Assembly: GCF_003259935.1 (NCBI RefSeq)
Contig: NZ_QLMH01000001.1
Coordinates: forward strand, 284,004 to 348,003
DNA from: Paranoxybacillus vitaminiphilus
GTDB lineage: Bacteria; Bacillota; Bacilli; Bacillales; Anoxybacillaceae
Direction: 5' to 3'
Length of the DNA: 64,000 nucleotides
This document shows, piece after piece, positions 53,396 through 64,000 of this stretch (position 1 is its first letter; each line of letters opens with the position of its first letter). The translations under genes were made by a program, and so were the position numbers. The notes beneath the pieces are model-generated. The model saw nothing but the letters and a program-made list of their open reading frames with translations. It was not told the DNA's origin and ran no database searches.

Positions 53396-55099
53396 ATGAA
53401 ACAAAGTATGTCTTTTATCCCGACGTTACGGGAAGTACCGGCAGATGCGGAAATTAAAAGCCATCAGCTCCTGCTGCGCGCAGGATTTATCCGTCAAAAC
53501 GCAAGCGGTGTTTACAGCTATTTGCCGCTTGGTCAACGCGTGTTACAAAAAATCGAAAAGATTATTCGCGAGGAAATGAATCGCGCCGGGGCGATTGAAT
53601 TGTTAATGCCAGCTTTACAGCAAGCGGAGCTTTGGCAAGAGTCCGGCCGCTGGTATTCATACGGACCGGAGCTCATGCGTCTTAAAGACCGCCATGACCG
53701 TGATTTCGCGCTTGGAGCGACTCATGAAGAAGTGATTACGGCGCTTGTCCGGGATGAAATAAAAACATATAAACGTCTGCCATTAACGTTGTATCAAATT
53801 CAAACGAAGTTTCGCGATGAAAAACGTCCTCGTTTCGGCTTGCTGCGCGGCCGCGAATTTATTATGAAGGATGCCTATTCCTTCCATACTTCTCAAGAAA
53901 GTTTAGATGAAGTATATAACAAAATGTATGAAGCCTACTCCAATGTGTTCCGCCGCTGCGGCTTAAACTTCCGTGCGGTGATTGCCGATTCGGGAGCAAT
54001 GGGCGGAAAAGATACACATGAATTCATGGTGCTCTCAGATGTTGGCGAAGATACAATTGCTTATTCTGATACATCTGATTATGCGGCAAACATCGAAATG
54101 GCGCCGGTTATCACTACTTACGAAAAAAGCGATGAGCCGCTTCGGGAATTAGAAAAAGTGCATACACCAGAGAAAAAATCAATTGAAGAAGTGTCGTCTT
54201 TCTTAAACGTCCCTCGGGAAAAATGCATTAAATCGCTGCTCTTTAAAGTAGATGAAAAGTACGTTCTTGTCTTAGTGCGCGGCGACCATGAAGTCAATGA
54301 TGTGAAAGTGAAAAACTTGTTTGAGGCGTCCGTCGTTGAACTAGCTTCACCTGAGGAAACAAAACAAATCATGCAATGCTCTGTTGGCTCATTAGGTCCG
54401 ATTGGGGTAAACGCGGAAGTCGAAGTCGTAGCGGACAAGGCTGTACAAGCGATTGTCAATGGTGTATGCGGTGCTAATGAAGAAGGATATCATTATATCG
54501 GCGTAAACCCTGACCGTGATTTTGCCGTTTCACAATATGCTGATTTACGTTTTATTCAAGAAGGAGACCCTTCACCGGACGGGCAAGGAACGATTCGCTT
54601 TGCGCGCGGTATTGAAGTAGGCCATGTCTTTAAACTAGGCACTCGTTACAGCGAAGCGATGAACGCAACCTATCTGGATGAAAATGGCCGCACGCAAACA
54701 ATGATTATGGGCTGCTACGGTATCGGTGTGTCCCGCACGATGGCGGCGATTGCCGAGCAATTTAGCGATGAAAACGGTCTTGTATGGCCGGTTGCTGTGG
54801 CACCGTTCCATTTACATTTAATTTCCGTGAATCCAAAAAATGATGAACAGCGTCATTTAGCAGATGAGCTGTATGAAAAGCTGCAAAATGATGGCTATGA
54901 AGTGCTTTACGATGATCGCCACGAGCGCCCGGGCGTAAAATTTGCTGACAGCGATCTTATCGGTATACCGGTCAGAATTACGGTTGGCAAACGCGCCGGC
55001 GAAGGTATTGTAGAAATGAAAGTGCGCCAAACCGGTGAAACAATGGAAGTTCACGTTTCTGAATTAAATGAGACCATCCAGCGTCTTTTAGCCATCTAA
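53396..55099 (+). CDS. proS: Prolyl-tRNA synthetase
   Basis: Charges tRNA-Pro. 567 residues, bacterial type with an inserted YbaK-like editing domain (about 225-390). Class II motif 1 region [18 protein letters not shown], motif 2 [20 protein letters not shown] (about 139-158) and motif 3 [17 protein letters not shown]. Confidence 0.98.
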   Translation: MKQSMSFIPTLREVPADAEIKSHQLLLRAGFIRQNASGVYSYLPLGQRVLQKIEKIIREEMNRAGAIELLMPALQQAELWQESGRWYSYGPELMRLKDRHDRDFALGATHEEVITALVRDEIKTYKRLPLTLYQIQTKFRDEKRPRFGLLRGREFIMKDAYSFHTSQESLDEVYNKMYEAYSNVFRRCGLNFRAVIADSGAMGGKDTHEFMVLSDVGEDTIAYSDTSDYAANIEMAPVITTYEKSDEPLRELEKVHTPEKKSIEEVSSFLNVPREKCIKSLLFKVDEKYVLVLVRGDHEVNDVKVKNLFEASVVELASPEETKQIMQCSVGSLGPIGVNAEVEVVADKAVQAIVNGVCGANEEGYHYIGVNPDRDFAVSQYADLRFIQEGDPSPDGQGTIRFARGIEVGHVFKLGTRYSEAMNATYLDENGRTQTMIMGCYGIGVSRTMAAIAEQFSDENGLVWPVAVAPFHLHLISVNPKNDEQRHLADELYEKLQNDGYEVLYDDRHERPGVKFADSDLIGIPVRITVGKRAGEGIVEMKVRQTGETMEVHVSELNETIQRLLAI

Positions 55100-55127
55100 A
55101 ATATCAATGGGTGTCAAAGGAAGAAAT

Positions 55128-55180
55128 AGGGCTGCATCCCTCGGGTAGAACTTCTACTTTTGGGACAGCCCTTCTGTTAT
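55128..55180 (+). terminator. Terminator after proS
   Basis: AGGGCTG (55128-55134) pairs with CAGCCCT (55166-55172), enclosing TCCC/GGGA and a GTAG/CTAC stem. TCTGTTAT follows, so the U tract is weak. Ends the uppS-proS unit. Confidence 0.65.
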
Positions 55181-55226
55181 CATAAATATATACATGAATG
55201 ATAAGAGGGGAGAATGTAGCGACGTC

Positions 55227-58200
55227 ATGTTAACAAACGAGCAAAAAGAACGATTTCAAGTACTGCTGCAGCAGCTTGAGCTGACGTCTGATGATTTCGT
55301 TCCATATTTTTCACAAGCCGGAATTCAAAAACTTGTCATTGAAAAGGAACAAAAACGCTGGCATTTTTATTTTTTGCTGCCGAAAATATTGCCTGCTAAT
55401 TTGTATCAGCTATTTACGCAGCGATTGATTCATGCTTTTGGGCATATTGCCAACGTCAAGCATACGATTCAAACACTGGATTCTACGTTTACGGAAGAGG
55501 ACATTCAACAATATTGGCCGATTTGTCTAGAAGAGATGCAAGGAATCTCGTCGCCGCTTTTATCATTGCTTTATGAGCAGCTTCCAAGTTTAAAAGGAAA
55601 CAAACTCTACATATCAGCGCGAAATGATGCGGAAGCAATGGCGTTAAAACGCCGTTTTGCATCGCCCATTGCACAAGTCTATCAGTCATTTGGTTTTCCG
55701 TATTTGCAGCTGGAAACAGAAGTGAAGCAGTCACAAAGCGAGTATGAGCAATTTTTAGCGCAAAAACAACAGGAAGACCAAGAACGTGTCCTGGCGGCAT
55801 TGACAGAAATGACAATGAAGAAAGAATCTTCCTCTGAAGTGGCCGTTGAAGCTCCGGCAGGGCCGCTTGTCATCGGTTATCCGATTAAAGAGGAGGAAGA
55901 AATTCGCACCTTGGACAGCATTGTTGAAGAAGAACGCCGTGTTGTCGTACAAGGTTATGTCTTTGATGCCGAGTTAAAAGAACTTAAAAGCGGACGTTCA
56001 TTATTGACTTTAAAAATAACAGACTATACAAACTCCATTCTTGTAAAAATGTTCTCACGCGACAAAGAAGATGCCGCTTTAATGGCAAAAGTAAAAAAAG
56101 GAATGTGGATAAAGGTAAGAGGAAGCGTCCAAAATGATACATTTGTTCGTGACCTTGTTTTAATTGCTAATGATGTAAACGAAATAAAGCCAAATGAGCG
56201 CCAGGATACCGCTCCTGAAGGAGAAAAACGGGTCGAGCTTCACCTTCATACGCCAATGAGCCAAATGGATGCGGTCACATCGGTCAGCAAGCTGATTGAA
56301 CAAGCAAAAAAATGGGGTCATCCAGCGATTGCGATTACCGATCACGCCGTTGTTCAATCGTTTCCGGAAGCATACAGCGCTGCGAAGAAAAACGGAATAA
56401 AAGTGATTTATGGACTAGAAGCAAACATTGTTGATGATGGAGTGCCAATCGCATATAACGAGGCGCACCGTTTACTTGCAGATGATACATTTGTTGTTTT
56501 TGACGTTGAAACAACAGGATTGTCTGCTGTTTATAATACGATTATTGAGCTTGCCGCTGTGAAGGTGAAAAACGGGGAAATTATCGATCGCTTTACGTCG
56601 TTTGCCAATCCGCATCATCCGCTTTCGATTACAACGATTGAGCTGACCGGAATCACCGATGATATGCTGAAAGATGCACCGGATGTTGAGGAAGTATTGC
56701 AAAAGTTTTATGAATGGATTGACGATAGTGTACTTGTTGCTCATAATGCTACCTTTGATATCGGCTTCTTAAATGCAGGATTCAAAAAAATCGGGCTTGG
56801 CAAAGTGACCAATCCTGTCATTGATACGCTCGAACTGGCCCGCTTTTTGTACCCGGAACTAAAGAATCATCGCTTAAATACGCTTTGTAAAAAATTTGAT
56901 ATTGAATTAACGCAGCATCACCGCGCGATTTATGACGCAGAAGCAACAGGTTATTTATTGATCCGCATGCTGAAAGATGCGCATGAAAAAGGGATTCTTT
57001 ATCATGATGAGCTAAACAAAGCGACTAGCGAAGCAGCAGCATTTCAACGTTCTCGTCCGTTTCATGTCACGCTGCTTGCCCAAAACGAAGTTGGACTGAA
57101 AAATTTATTTAAGCTCGTCTCGCTTTCACATATTCAATATTTTTATCGTGTGCCTCGCATTCCGCGATCTGTATTGCAGCAACACCGCGAAGGCATATTA
57201 GTTGGTTCCGGCTGCGATAAAGGTGAAGTGTTTGACAATATGATTCAAAAGGCACCGGAAGAAGTGGAGGAGATTGCACAATTTTATGATTTCCTTGAAG
57301 TACATCCGCCAGAAGTATATAAACCGTTAATTGAGATGGATTATGTCAAAGATGAACAAATGTTAAAAGAGATTATTCACAATATTGTTAGGCTCGGAGA
57401 AAAATTAAATATTCCAGTTGTCGCAACCGGAAACGTTCATTATTTAAATCCTAAAGATAAAATTTATCGAAAAATATTAATTAGTTCGCAAGCTGGAGCC
57501 AATCCATTAAACCGTCATGAATTGCCTGATGTATATTTCCGAACAACGAATGAAATGCTCGATTGTTTTGCGTTTCTCGGTGAAGAAAAAGCAAAAGAAA
57601 TTGTCGTAACAAATACACAAAAAATCGCTTCTTTAATCGATGACGTTAAGCCGATTAAAGATGAACTTTACACGCCGCGAATCGAGGGAGCAGATGAAGA
57701 AATTCGCGAGATGAGCTACCGCCGCGCGAAAAGCATTTATGGTGACCCGCTTCCGGAAATCGTGGAACAGCGTCTGGAAAAAGAGTTAAAAAGCATTATC
57801 GGGCATGGATTTGCGGTTATTTATCTCATTTCCCATAAACTTGTGAAAAAATCACTTGATGACGGTTATCTTGTTGGTTCGCGTGGTTCAGTCGGTTCAT
57901 CGTTTGTAGCAACAATGACGGAAATAACAGAAGTAAACCCGTTGCCGCCGCATTATGTCTGTCCTAATTGCAAGCACTCCGAATTTTTTAATGACGGTTC
58001 AGTCGGCTCAGGGTTTGACTTGCCGGATAAAGATTGTCCAAAGTGCGGCACGCGGTATAATAAAGACGGTCACGATATTCCGTTTGAGACATTCCTTGGT
58101 TTTAAAGGAGATAAAGTTCCTGATATCGACTTAAACTTCTCCGGTGAATATCAGCCGCGCGCACATAACTATACAAAAGTGTTGTTCGGTGAAGATAACG

Positions 58201-59540
58201 TTTATCGTGCTGGAACGATCGGTACGGTGGCTGATAAAACCGCCTATGGATTTGTTAAAGCGTATGCAAGCGAAAATAATCTTCAGCTTCGCGGCGCAGA
58301 AATCGATCGGTTAGCGGCTGGATGTACAGGAGTAAAAAGGACGACTGGCCAGCATCCAGGCGGGATTATTGTCGTTCCTGATTATATGGATATTTATGAT
58401 TTCACGCCAATTCAATATCCGGCAGACGATACAAGCTCAGAGTGGAGAACGACACATTTTGACTTCCATTCGATTCATGACAATTTACTGAAGCTTGATA
58501 TTCTCGGACACGATGATCCGACCGTCATTCGCATGCTTCAAGATTTAAGCGGAATTGATCCAAAAACGATTCCGACCGATGACCCGGAAGTCATGAAGAT
58601 TTTTAGCGGAACCGAATCTCTCGGCGTTACGCCGGAACAAATTATGTGCAACGTTGGAACGTTAGGAATTCCGGAGTTCGGTACAAGATTTGTTAGACAA
58701 ATGCTTGAGGATACAAAGCCGAAAACGTTTTCTGAACTTGTGCAAATTTCCGGACTGTCGCATGGAACGGATGTATGGTTGGGGAATGCCCAAGAATTAA
58801 TTCAAAACGGAATTTGTACATTGTCGGAAGTAATCGGCTGCCGTGACGATATTATGGTCTATTTAATTTATCGTGGTCTTGAGCCGTCACTTGCCTTTAA
58901 AATTATGGAGTCAGTACGTAAAGGAAAAGGCTTAACTCCAGAATTTGAAGAAGAAATGCGGAAACACGATGTACCTGAATGGTATATCGAATCATGCAAA
59001 AAAATTAAGTACATGTTCCCGAAAGCGCATGCGGCCGCTTATGTATTAATGGCAGTAAGAATTGCGTACTTTAAAGTACACCATCCGCTTTTATACTATG
59101 CCTCTTACTTCACTGTGCGCGCAGAAGACTTCGATTTAGATGCCATGGTAAAAGGCTCAGCAGCAATTCGCAAGCGGATTGAGGAAATTAATGCAAAAGG
59201 GTTGGATGCGTCAGCGAAAGAGAAAAGCTTACTAACCGTATTAGAAATCGCTTTAGAAATGTGTGAGCGCGGCTTCTCATTTAAAAACATTGATCTTTAT
59301 CGTTCACAGGCAACAGAATTTGTTATCGACGGCAATTCACTTATACCGCCGTTTAACGCGATTCCGGGATTAGGAACAAACGTAGCCTGGAATATTGTCC
59401 GTGCCCGCGAAGAAGGAGAATTTTTATCAAAAGAAGATTTGCAGCAGCGTGGAAAAGTCTCAAAAACATTAATCGAATATTTAGAGAGCCGCGGCTGTCT
59501 CGATTCGCTTCCGGATCATAACCAATTATCATTATTCTAG
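55227..59540 (+). CDS. polC: DNA polymerase III PolC
   Basis: Main replicative polymerase of low-GC Gram-positives. 1437 residues, equal to B. subtilis PolC. OB fold, PHP domain ([12 protein letters not shown], about 336), an embedded DEDD 3'-5' exonuclease ([12 protein letters not shown], about 421), a Cys4 zinc motif ([10 protein letters not shown]...CPKCG) and palm catalytic acids in [12 protein letters not shown] (about 964). The C-terminus NQLSLF is the beta-clamp-binding motif. ATG 55227 chosen by length; ATG 55194 has no ribosome site. Confidence 0.98.
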   Translation: MLTNEQKERFQVLLQQLELTSDDFVPYFSQAGIQKLVIEKEQKRWHFYFLLPKILPANLYQLFTQRLIHAFGHIANVKHTIQTLDSTFTEEDIQQYWPICLEEMQGISSPLLSLLYEQLPSLKGNKLYISARNDAEAMALKRRFASPIAQVYQSFGFPYLQLETEVKQSQSEYEQFLAQKQQEDQERVLAALTEMTMKKESSSEVAVEAPAGPLVIGYPIKEEEEIRTLDSIVEEERRVVVQGYVFDAELKELKSGRSLLTLKITDYTNSILVKMFSRDKEDAALMAKVKKGMWIKVRGSVQNDTFVRDLVLIANDVNEIKPNERQDTAPEGEKRVELHLHTPMSQMDAVTSVSKLIEQAKKWGHPAIAITDHAVVQSFPEAYSAAKKNGIKVIYGLEANIVDDGVPIAYNEAHRLLADDTFVVFDVETTGLSAVYNTIIELAAVKVKNGEIIDRFTSFANPHHPLSITTIELTGITDDMLKDAPDVEEVLQKFYEWIDDSVLVAHNATFDIGFLNAGFKKIGLGKVTNPVIDTLELARFLYPELKNHRLNTLCKKFDIELTQHHRAIYDAEATGYLLIRMLKDAHEKGILYHDELNKATSEAAAFQRSRPFHVTLLAQNEVGLKNLFKLVSLSHIQYFYRVPRIPRSVLQQHREGILVGSGCDKGEVFDNMIQKAPEEVEEIAQFYDFLEVHPPEVYKPLIEMDYVKDEQMLKEIIHNIVRLGEKLNIPVVATGNVHYLNPKDKIYRKILISSQAGANPLNRHELPDVYFRTTNEMLDCFAFLGEEKAKEIVVTNTQKIASLIDDVKPIKDELYTPRIEGADEEIREMSYRRAKSIYGDPLPEIVEQRLEKELKSIIGHGFAVIYLISHKLVKKSLDDGYLVGSRGSVGSSFVATMTEITEVNPLPPHYVCPNCKHSEFFNDGSVGSGFDLPDKDCPKCGTRYNKDGHDIPFETFLGFKGDKVPDIDLNFSGEYQPRAHNYTKVLFGEDNVYRAGTIGTVADKTAYGFVKAYASENNLQLRGAEIDRLAAGCTGVKRTTGQHPGGIIVVPDYMDIYDFTPIQYPADDTSSEWRTTHFDFHSIHDNLLKLDILGHDDPTVIRMLQDLSGIDPKTIPTDDPEVMKIFSGTESLGVTPEQIMCNVGTLGIPEFGTRFVRQMLEDTKPKTFSELVQISGLSHGTDVWLGNAQELIQNGICTLSEVIGCRDDIMVYLIYRGLEPSLAFKIMESVRKGKGLTPEFEEEMRKHDVPEWYIESCKKIKYMFPKAHAAAYVLMAVRIAYFKVHHPLLYYASYFTVRAEDFDLDAMVKGSAAIRKRIEEINAKGLDASAKEKSLLTVLEIALEMCERGFSFKNIDLYRSQATEFVIDGNSLIPPFNAIPGLGTNVAWNIVRAREEGEFLSKEDLQQRGKVSKTLIEYLESRGCLDSLPDHNQLSLF

Positions 59541-59607
59541 TGTTTTTCATTGCATTACTTTTATCAATATGTTATAGTTTTAGTGGAAATGGTAAAGATA
59601 ATCTGTA

Positions 59608-59636
59608 AGAAAAGAGTGGGGAAACCCACTCTTTCT
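59608..59636 (+). terminator. Terminator 1 after polC
   Basis: AAAGAGTGGG (59611-59620) pairs with CCCACTCTTT (59625-59634) around GAAA, with TGTTGT after. Strong stem, modest U tract. Confidence 0.75.
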
Positions 59637-59662
59637 GTTGTATTGGATTCATTGCATTGTTT

Positions 59663-59687
59663 CCCTGCTGTTTTTAGCAGGGGCTTT
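59663..59687 (+). terminator. Terminator 2 after polC
   Basis: CCCTGCT (59663-59669) pairs with AGCAGGG (59676-59682) around GTTTTT, followed by GCTTTT. Second of a tandem pair ending polC before rimP. Confidence 0.6.
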
Positions 59688-59734
59688 TCGCATTATGCCA
59701 TAAAGTTCAATTTTCTCTAAGTAGGAGGAAGAGA

Positions 59735-60208
59735 ATGAGCAAAAAAGTCACCGAAATCGTTGAAGAGCTAGTGACACCTATTCTTGAAGAGATGGAGCTC
59801 GAGTTAGTCGATATCGAATATGTAAAAGAAGGAAAAAACTGGTTTCTCCGAGTGTTTATTGATTCGGAAGACGGAATTGATATTGAACAGTGCGGAGTCG
59901 TCAGCGAAAAATTAAGCGAGAAGCTGGACGAAGTTGACCCTATTCCATATAACTATTTTCTTGAAGTGTCTTCTCCAGGGGCCGAGCGGCCATTGAAAAA
60001 GCGCACCGATTTCGAACGGGCTGTCGGAAAAAATGTATATATAAAAACATATGAACCGATTGAAGGAGAAAAAGAATTTGAAGGTGAGCTCACCGCCTTT
60101 GACGGCACGGTTGTGACGATTACGGTTAAGCAAAAGATGCGCAAAAAAGCGATCGAAATTCCTTATGAAAAAATCGCAAACGCCAGACTCGCGATTGTGT
60201 TTTTCTAA
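59735..60208 (+). CDS. rimP: Ribosome maturation factor RimP
   Basis: Needed for 30S assembly, binding S12. 157 residues with [20 protein letters not shown] (about 19-38), [14 protein letters not shown] and [14 protein letters not shown] (about 75-88). First gene of the nusA-infB operon; SD GTAGGAGGAAGAG. Confidence 0.96.
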   Translation: MSKKVTEIVEELVTPILEEMELELVDIEYVKEGKNWFLRVFIDSEDGIDIEQCGVVSEKLSEKLDEVDPIPYNYFLEVSSPGAERPLKKRTDFERAVGKNVYIKTYEPIEGEKEFEGELTAFDGTVVTITVKQKMRKKAIEIPYEKIANARLAIVFF

Positions 60209-60244
60209 TGGGTAAACGTTTTTAAAGAGGGGGATTCACGTTTC

Positions 60245-61393
60245 ATGAATACACAACTATTAGATGCCTTAACAACGATCGTAAAAGAAAAGGGCATTAG
60301 TCAAGAAGTGTTGGTAGAAGCGCTTGAGGCGGCGCTTGTCTCCGCTTATAAACGAAACTTTAATCAAGCGCAAAACGTTCGTGTCGATTTTAATGTGGAA
60401 ACAGGGACCATTCGCGTTTTTGCCCGCAAAGAAGTTGTCGATGAAGTCGATGATTCTCGTTTAGAAATTTCTCTTGAAGAAGCGAGAAGAATCAATCCAA
60501 ACTATCAAGTCGGCGATATCGTCGAGATTGAAGTAACACCGAAAGATTTTGGGCGTATCGCGGTGCAAACGGCAAAACAAGTTGTGACACAACGTGTACG
60601 CGAAGCAGAACGCGGTGTGATTTATGCGGAGTTTATTGACCGCGAAGAAGATATTATGACGGGCATTGTTCAACGTACGGACTCAAAGTTTATTTACGTA
60701 AGCTTAGGAAAAACAGAAGCGCTTCTGCCTGTCAGCGAACAAATGCCGAATGAGACATATAAGCCGCATGATCGCATTAAAGTATATATTACAAAGGTAG
60801 AAAAAACGACAAAAGGCCCGCAAATTTTCGTGTCACGCACACATCCGGGACTTTTAAAACGATTGTTTGAATTAGAAGTTCCGGAAATTTATGACGGCAC
60901 AGTGGAAATAAAGTCGGTAGCCCGTGAAGCTGGCGACCGCTCAAAAATTTCGGTGCACTCCGATAATCCAGAGGTTGACCCGGTTGGGGCGTGCGTCGGA
61001 CCAAAAGGACAACGCGTTCAAGCGATTGTCAATGAATTAAAAGGTGAAAAAATCGATATCGTTCGTTGGTCGGCTGACCCTGTCGAATTTGTCGCGAACG
61101 CGCTAAGTCCAGCAAAAGTGCTAGATGTCATCGTTAACGAAGAAGAGAAAGCAACGACGGTTATTGTTCCTGATTATCAATTATCATTAGCGATTGGAAA
61201 ACGCGGACAAAATGCGCGTTTAGCGGCAAAATTGACGAATTGGAAAATTGATATTAAAAGTCAAACAGAAGCAGAGCGATTGGGAATTTATCCGCGCGAA
61301 CAGTCCGCTTTGCTTGATTTGAAAGATGAGCATATGAATAATGAAGATGAATACGACCCAACATTCGATTTGTCTGAAAATGAAATCGAGTGA
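60245..61393 (+). CDS. nusA: Transcription factor NusA
   Basis: 382 residues, the short Gram-positive form. N-terminal RNAP-binding domain, S1 domain (about 135-200), KH1 and KH2 (GPKGQRVQAIVNELKGEKID about 253, and IGKRGQNARLAAKLTNWKID about 317). The tail is acidic (EYDPTFDLSENEIE). Modulates pausing and termination. Confidence 0.97.
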   Translation: MNTQLLDALTTIVKEKGISQEVLVEALEAALVSAYKRNFNQAQNVRVDFNVETGTIRVFARKEVVDEVDDSRLEISLEEARRINPNYQVGDIVEIEVTPKDFGRIAVQTAKQVVTQRVREAERGVIYAEFIDREEDIMTGIVQRTDSKFIYVSLGKTEALLPVSEQMPNETYKPHDRIKVYITKVEKTTKGPQIFVSRTHPGLLKRLFELEVPEIYDGTVEIKSVAREAGDRSKISVHSDNPEVDPVGACVGPKGQRVQAIVNELKGEKIDIVRWSADPVEFVANALSPAKVLDVIVNEEEKATTVIVPDYQLSLAIGKRGQNARLAAKLTNWKIDIKSQTEAERLGIYPREQSALLDLKDEHMNNEDEYDPTFDLSENEIE

Positions 61394-61406
61394 GAGGTGA
61401 ACAAGA

Positions 61407-61697
61407 ATGACGATTCGTAAAAAAATACCTCTTCGTAAGTGCGTAGTAACCGGTGAAATGAAGCCGAAAAAAGAGCTCATTCGCGTCGTTCGTTCCAAAG
61501 AAGGTGTCGTATCGATCGACCCGACCGGAAAAAAAGCGGGACGCGGTGCTTATTTAACGCTTGATAAAGACTGCATTTTACTTGCCAAAAAGAAAAATAT
61601 ATTAGCGCATCATTTAAAGGTCGAAATTGAAGAATCAATATATGATGAGCTGCTTCGTTTAGCAGAAAAGGAGAAGCAAACGGAGAATGAACAATAA
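61407..61697 (+). CDS. rnpM: RNase P modulator RnpM (YlxR)
   Basis: 96 residues, basic. [21 protein letters not shown] (start region), [12 protein letters not shown]. Binds the RNase P RNA and inhibits it in B. subtilis. Its last 11 bases overlap ylxQ. Confidence 0.92.
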   Translation: MTIRKKIPLRKCVVTGEMKPKKELIRVVRSKEGVVSIDPTGKKAGRGAYLTLDKDCILLAKKKNILAHHLKVEIEESIYDELLRLAEKEKQTENEQ

Positions 61698-61992
61698 ACA
61701 GTGGGCATCCTTCTTAGGCTTAGCCAATCGAGCGCGGAAAATTGTTTCGGGCGAGGAGCTTGTCGTTAAAGAAATTCGAAGCGGAAGGGCAAAGCTCGTT
61801 CTTCTTGCCGAAGATGCATCTGTCAATACAGCGAAAAAAATTCAAGATAAATGCTCATCTTATCATGTTCCGCTTCGAAAAGTAACGGATCGATATGAAC
61901 TCGGCCATGCCATCGGAAAAGAGGCAAGAGTCGTTGTCGCCGTTACGGACGAAGGATTTGCGAAAAAATTAATGACGATGCTCGATGTATAA
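61687..61992 (+). CDS. ylxQ: L7Ae-family RNA-binding protein YlxQ
   Basis: 101 residues, L7Ae/L30e/S12e fold. [54 protein letters not shown]. Binds kink-turn RNA. Precise role not certain; universally next to rnpM and infB in Bacilli. Confidence 0.92.
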   Translation: MNNKQWASFLGLANRARKIVSGEELVVKEIRSGRAKLVLLAEDASVNTAKKIQDKCSSYHVPLRKVTDRYELGHAIGKEARVVVAVTDEGFAKKLMTMLDV

Positions 61993-62051
61993 TGGTAATG
62001 TCAAAAGTTGTATAAAATTAGATATTACCGATTTTATGTGGGGGTGAATCT

Positions 62052-64000
62052 ATGTCGAAAATACGTGTATATGAATACGCGAAAAAAAATAACGTTTCTA
62101 GCAAAGACATCATTCATAAATTAAAAGAAATGAATATTGAGGTTACCAATCATATGGCAGCACTTGAACCGGAAATCGTAGAAAAACTAGATCGTTCATA
62201 TCATAAAAAAGAAGAAAAACAAGAAGAGCATAAGGCGCCAAAAAAAGAAAAAGCGCCATTAAAACCAAAAGGATATATCGGTGATTTCGAAGATGACGAC
62301 GAGGTAGTAAAAACGAAAGTTCCGATTAAAAAGGGCGGCAGCAAAAGCCGCGAAAGCAAGAAACACGATGTCGAAAGCCAGCAAAAAGAAAAGAAAATTT
62401 TTAATAATAATAAGAAAAATAAAAACAAAAATAAACATAAGCAAAAGGTGGATCAGCCTGTAGTCCAGGAAGTCGAAAAGAAAAAAGAAAAAGAGCTTCC
62501 TAAGAAAATTACGTTTGAAGGCTCTTTAACGGTTGCGGAACTTGCGAAAAAGCTTGGCAAAGAACCGTCTGAAATTATTAAAAAACTGTTTATGCTCGGC
62601 ATTATGGCGACAATTAACCAAGATTTAGATAAAGACGCGATCGAGTTAATTTGCGCTGACTATGGCGTTGAAGTCGAAGAAAAAGTTGTCATTGATGAAA
62701 CGGAATTTGAAGCATATGAAATCGTTGATAATCCAGAAGATTTAGTAGAACGCCCTCCGGTTGTTACCATTATGGGACACGTTGACCACGGAAAAACAAC
62801 GCTTTTAGACTCGATTCGCAACTCAAAAGTAACAGAAGGAGAAGCTGGCGGTATTACGCAACATATCGGTGCATACCAAGTTGTTGTAAACGATAAGAAA
62901 ATAACGTTCCTTGATACACCGGGACATGAGGCGTTTACAACGATGCGTGCCCGCGGTGCGCAAGTAACAGATATCGTTGTTCTTGTTGTTGCAGCGGATG
63001 ACGGCGTCATGCCGCAAACGGTCGAAGCCATTAACCATGCGAAAGCGGCGAATGTGCCAATTATCGTCGCTGTTAACAAAATGGATAAACCTACTGCAAA
63101 TCCTGATCGCGTCATGCAAGAACTTATGGAATATAATCTTGTGCCGGAAGAATGGGGCGGTGACACGATTTTCTGCAAACTGTCGGCAAAAACCGGCGAA
63201 GGAATTGAACATTTGTTAGAAATGATCCTTCTTGTCAGCGAAATGGAAGAGCTTAAAGCGAATCCAAATCGCCGTGCAACAGGTACAGTGATTGAAGCAA
63301 AACTAGATAAAGGTCGCGGTCCTGTAGCAACATTGCTCGTACAGGCAGGTACATTGCGTGTCGGTGACCCGATTGTAGTCGGTAACACTTATGGACGCGT
63401 GCGTGCAATGGTGAATGACTCAGGACGCCGCATCAAAGAAGCCGGTCCGTCCACTCCAGTTGAGATTACAGGGCTAAACGATGTGCCGCAAGCAGGCGAC
63501 CGTTTCATGGTATTTGAAGATGAGAAAAAAGCTCGTCAAATCGGGGAAGCGCGAGCACAAAAACAATTGCTTGAACAGCGCAGCGTGAAAACCCGCGTCA
63601 GCCTTGACGATTTATTCGAACAAATTAAACAAGGCGAAATGAAAGAACTTAACATCATCGTAAAAGCGGATGTTCAAGGTTCTGTTGAGGCGCTTGCAGC
63701 AGCACTGCAAAAAATTGATGTTGAAGGTGTCAGAGTAAAAATTATTCATGCCGGAGTAGGAGCAATTACGGAATCCGATATCATTTTAGCAACTGCTTCC
63801 AACGCGATTGTCATCGGCTTTAACGTTCGTCCAGATGCGAACGCGAAGCGTGTTGCTGAAACAGAAAAAGTGGACATTCGCCTTCACCGCATCATTTATA
63901 AAGTTATTGAGGAAATTGAGGCGGCAATGAAAGGAATGCTTGACCCAGAGTATGAAGAAAAAGTGATTGGTCAAGCGGAAGTTCGTCAAACATTTAAAGT
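62052..64000 (+). CDS. infB: Translation initiation factor IF-2 (partial, 3' end off window)
   Basis: At least 649 codons, cut by the window edge. SD GGGGGTGAATCT and ATG 62052. N-terminal IF2-N ([17 protein letters not shown]), a Lys/Asn/Glu-rich linker (about 55-145) with a poly-Asn/Lys patch, a second IF2-N-like repeat ([20 protein letters not shown]), then the G domain with GHVDHGKTT (about 240), DTPGHEAF and NKMD. The frame stays open to the end, with no internal stop. Confidence 0.97.
   Translation, partial: MSKIRVYEYAKKNNVSSKDIIHKLKEMNIEVTNHMAALEPEIVEKLDRSYHKKEEKQEEHKAPKKEKAPLKPKGYIGDFEDDDEVVKTKVPIKKGGSKSRESKKHDVESQQKEKKIFNNNKKNKNKNKHKQKVDQPVVQEVEKKKEKELPKKITFEGSLTVAELAKKLGKEPSEIIKKLFMLGIMATINQDLDKDAIELICADYGVEVEEKVVIDETEFEAYEIVDNPEDLVERPPVVTIMGHVDHGKTTLLDSIRNSKVTEGEAGGITQHIGAYQVVVNDKKITFLDTPGHEAFTTMRARGAQVTDIVVLVVAADDGVMPQTVEAINHAKAANVPIIVAVNKMDKPTANPDRVMQELMEYNLVPEEWGGDTIFCKLSAKTGEGIEHLLEMILLVSEMEELKANPNRRATGTVIEAKLDKGRGPVATLLVQAGTLRVGDPIVVGNTYGRVRAMVNDSGRRIKEAGPSTPVEITGLNDVPQAGDRFMVFEDEKKARQIGEARAQKQLLEQRSVKTRVSLDDLFEQIKQGEMKELNIIVKADVQGSVEALAAALQKIDVEGVRVKIIHAGVGAITESDIILATASNAIVIGFNVRPDANAKRVAETEKVDIRLHRIIYKVIEEIEAAMKGMLDPEYEEKVIGQAEVRQTFK

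Noticed and set aside
55194-55226. Upstream start for polC
   Set aside because: No ribosome site before ATG 55194; ATG 55227 has AGAGGGGAGA upstream and gives the expected 1437 residues.
62660-63388. 242-residue minus-strand ORF inside infB
   Set aside because: Antisense to the conserved G domain. Open frame arises from codon usage of the real gene; no ribosome site or family character.

Overview
The window is a contiguous stretch of a low- to mid-GC Firmicute chromosome. Gene order matches the Bacillus subtilis trmD-to-infB segment almost gene for gene: rimM-trmD-rplS, rbgA-rnhB-ylqG-ylqH-sucCD-dprA-topA-trmFO-xerC-hslVU-codY, then the complete fla/che operon, rpsB-tsf-pyrH-frr, uppS-cdsA-dxr-rseP-proS-polC and rimP-nusA-rnpM-ylxQ-infB. 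An extra lepB lies between rplS and rbgA. Protein sequences, gene order and many TTG/GTG starts point to Bacillaceae, most likely a thermophilic relative such as Parageobacillus or Anoxybacillus. That genus guess is inference from protein style and moderate GC, not from a database search. Every gene is on the + strand.

Layout. 1-3022: tRNA/ribosome maturation and signal peptidase (rimM end, trmD, rplS, lepB, rbgA). 3195-5991: rnhB and a two-gene module (ylqG, ylqH) resembling a FliK-like/FlhB-like pair. 6144-8224: sucCD with its own promoter and a catabolite-repression (cre-like) site. 8302-16513: dprA, topA, trmFO, xerC, hslV, hslU, codY. 16839-45867: the flagellar and chemotaxis operon, from flgB to sigD and swrB. 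It builds, in order, rod, MS-ring, switch, export ATPase, hook-length ruler, hook cap and hook, C-ring, export gate, FlhF/FlhG placement factors and the CheB/A/W/C/D adaptation set. 46025-49125: rpsB-tsf-pyrH-frr. 49296-59540: cell-envelope precursors (uppS, cdsA, dxr), site-2 protease rseP, proS and polC. 59735-64000: the nusA-infB operon, with infB running off the window.

The window is almost entirely housekeeping. I saw no rRNA, tRNA, CRISPR array, prophage or intact insertion sequence. The non-routine content lies mainly in the non-coding gaps and in a few proteins: a nested-stem element after rplS; a 30-bp motif found twice in opposite orientation 41 kb apart, one copy in a 425-bp non-coding gap before sigD; a hairpin separating the Shine-Dalgarno of swrD from its TTG start; a structured rpsB leader with a possible pseudoknot; three 96-bp in-frame repeats in fliK; a hook protein with a helical insert of about 150 residues; an HslV lacking the N-terminal serine reported for B. 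subtilis; and two small, poorly characterised genes flanking sigD.
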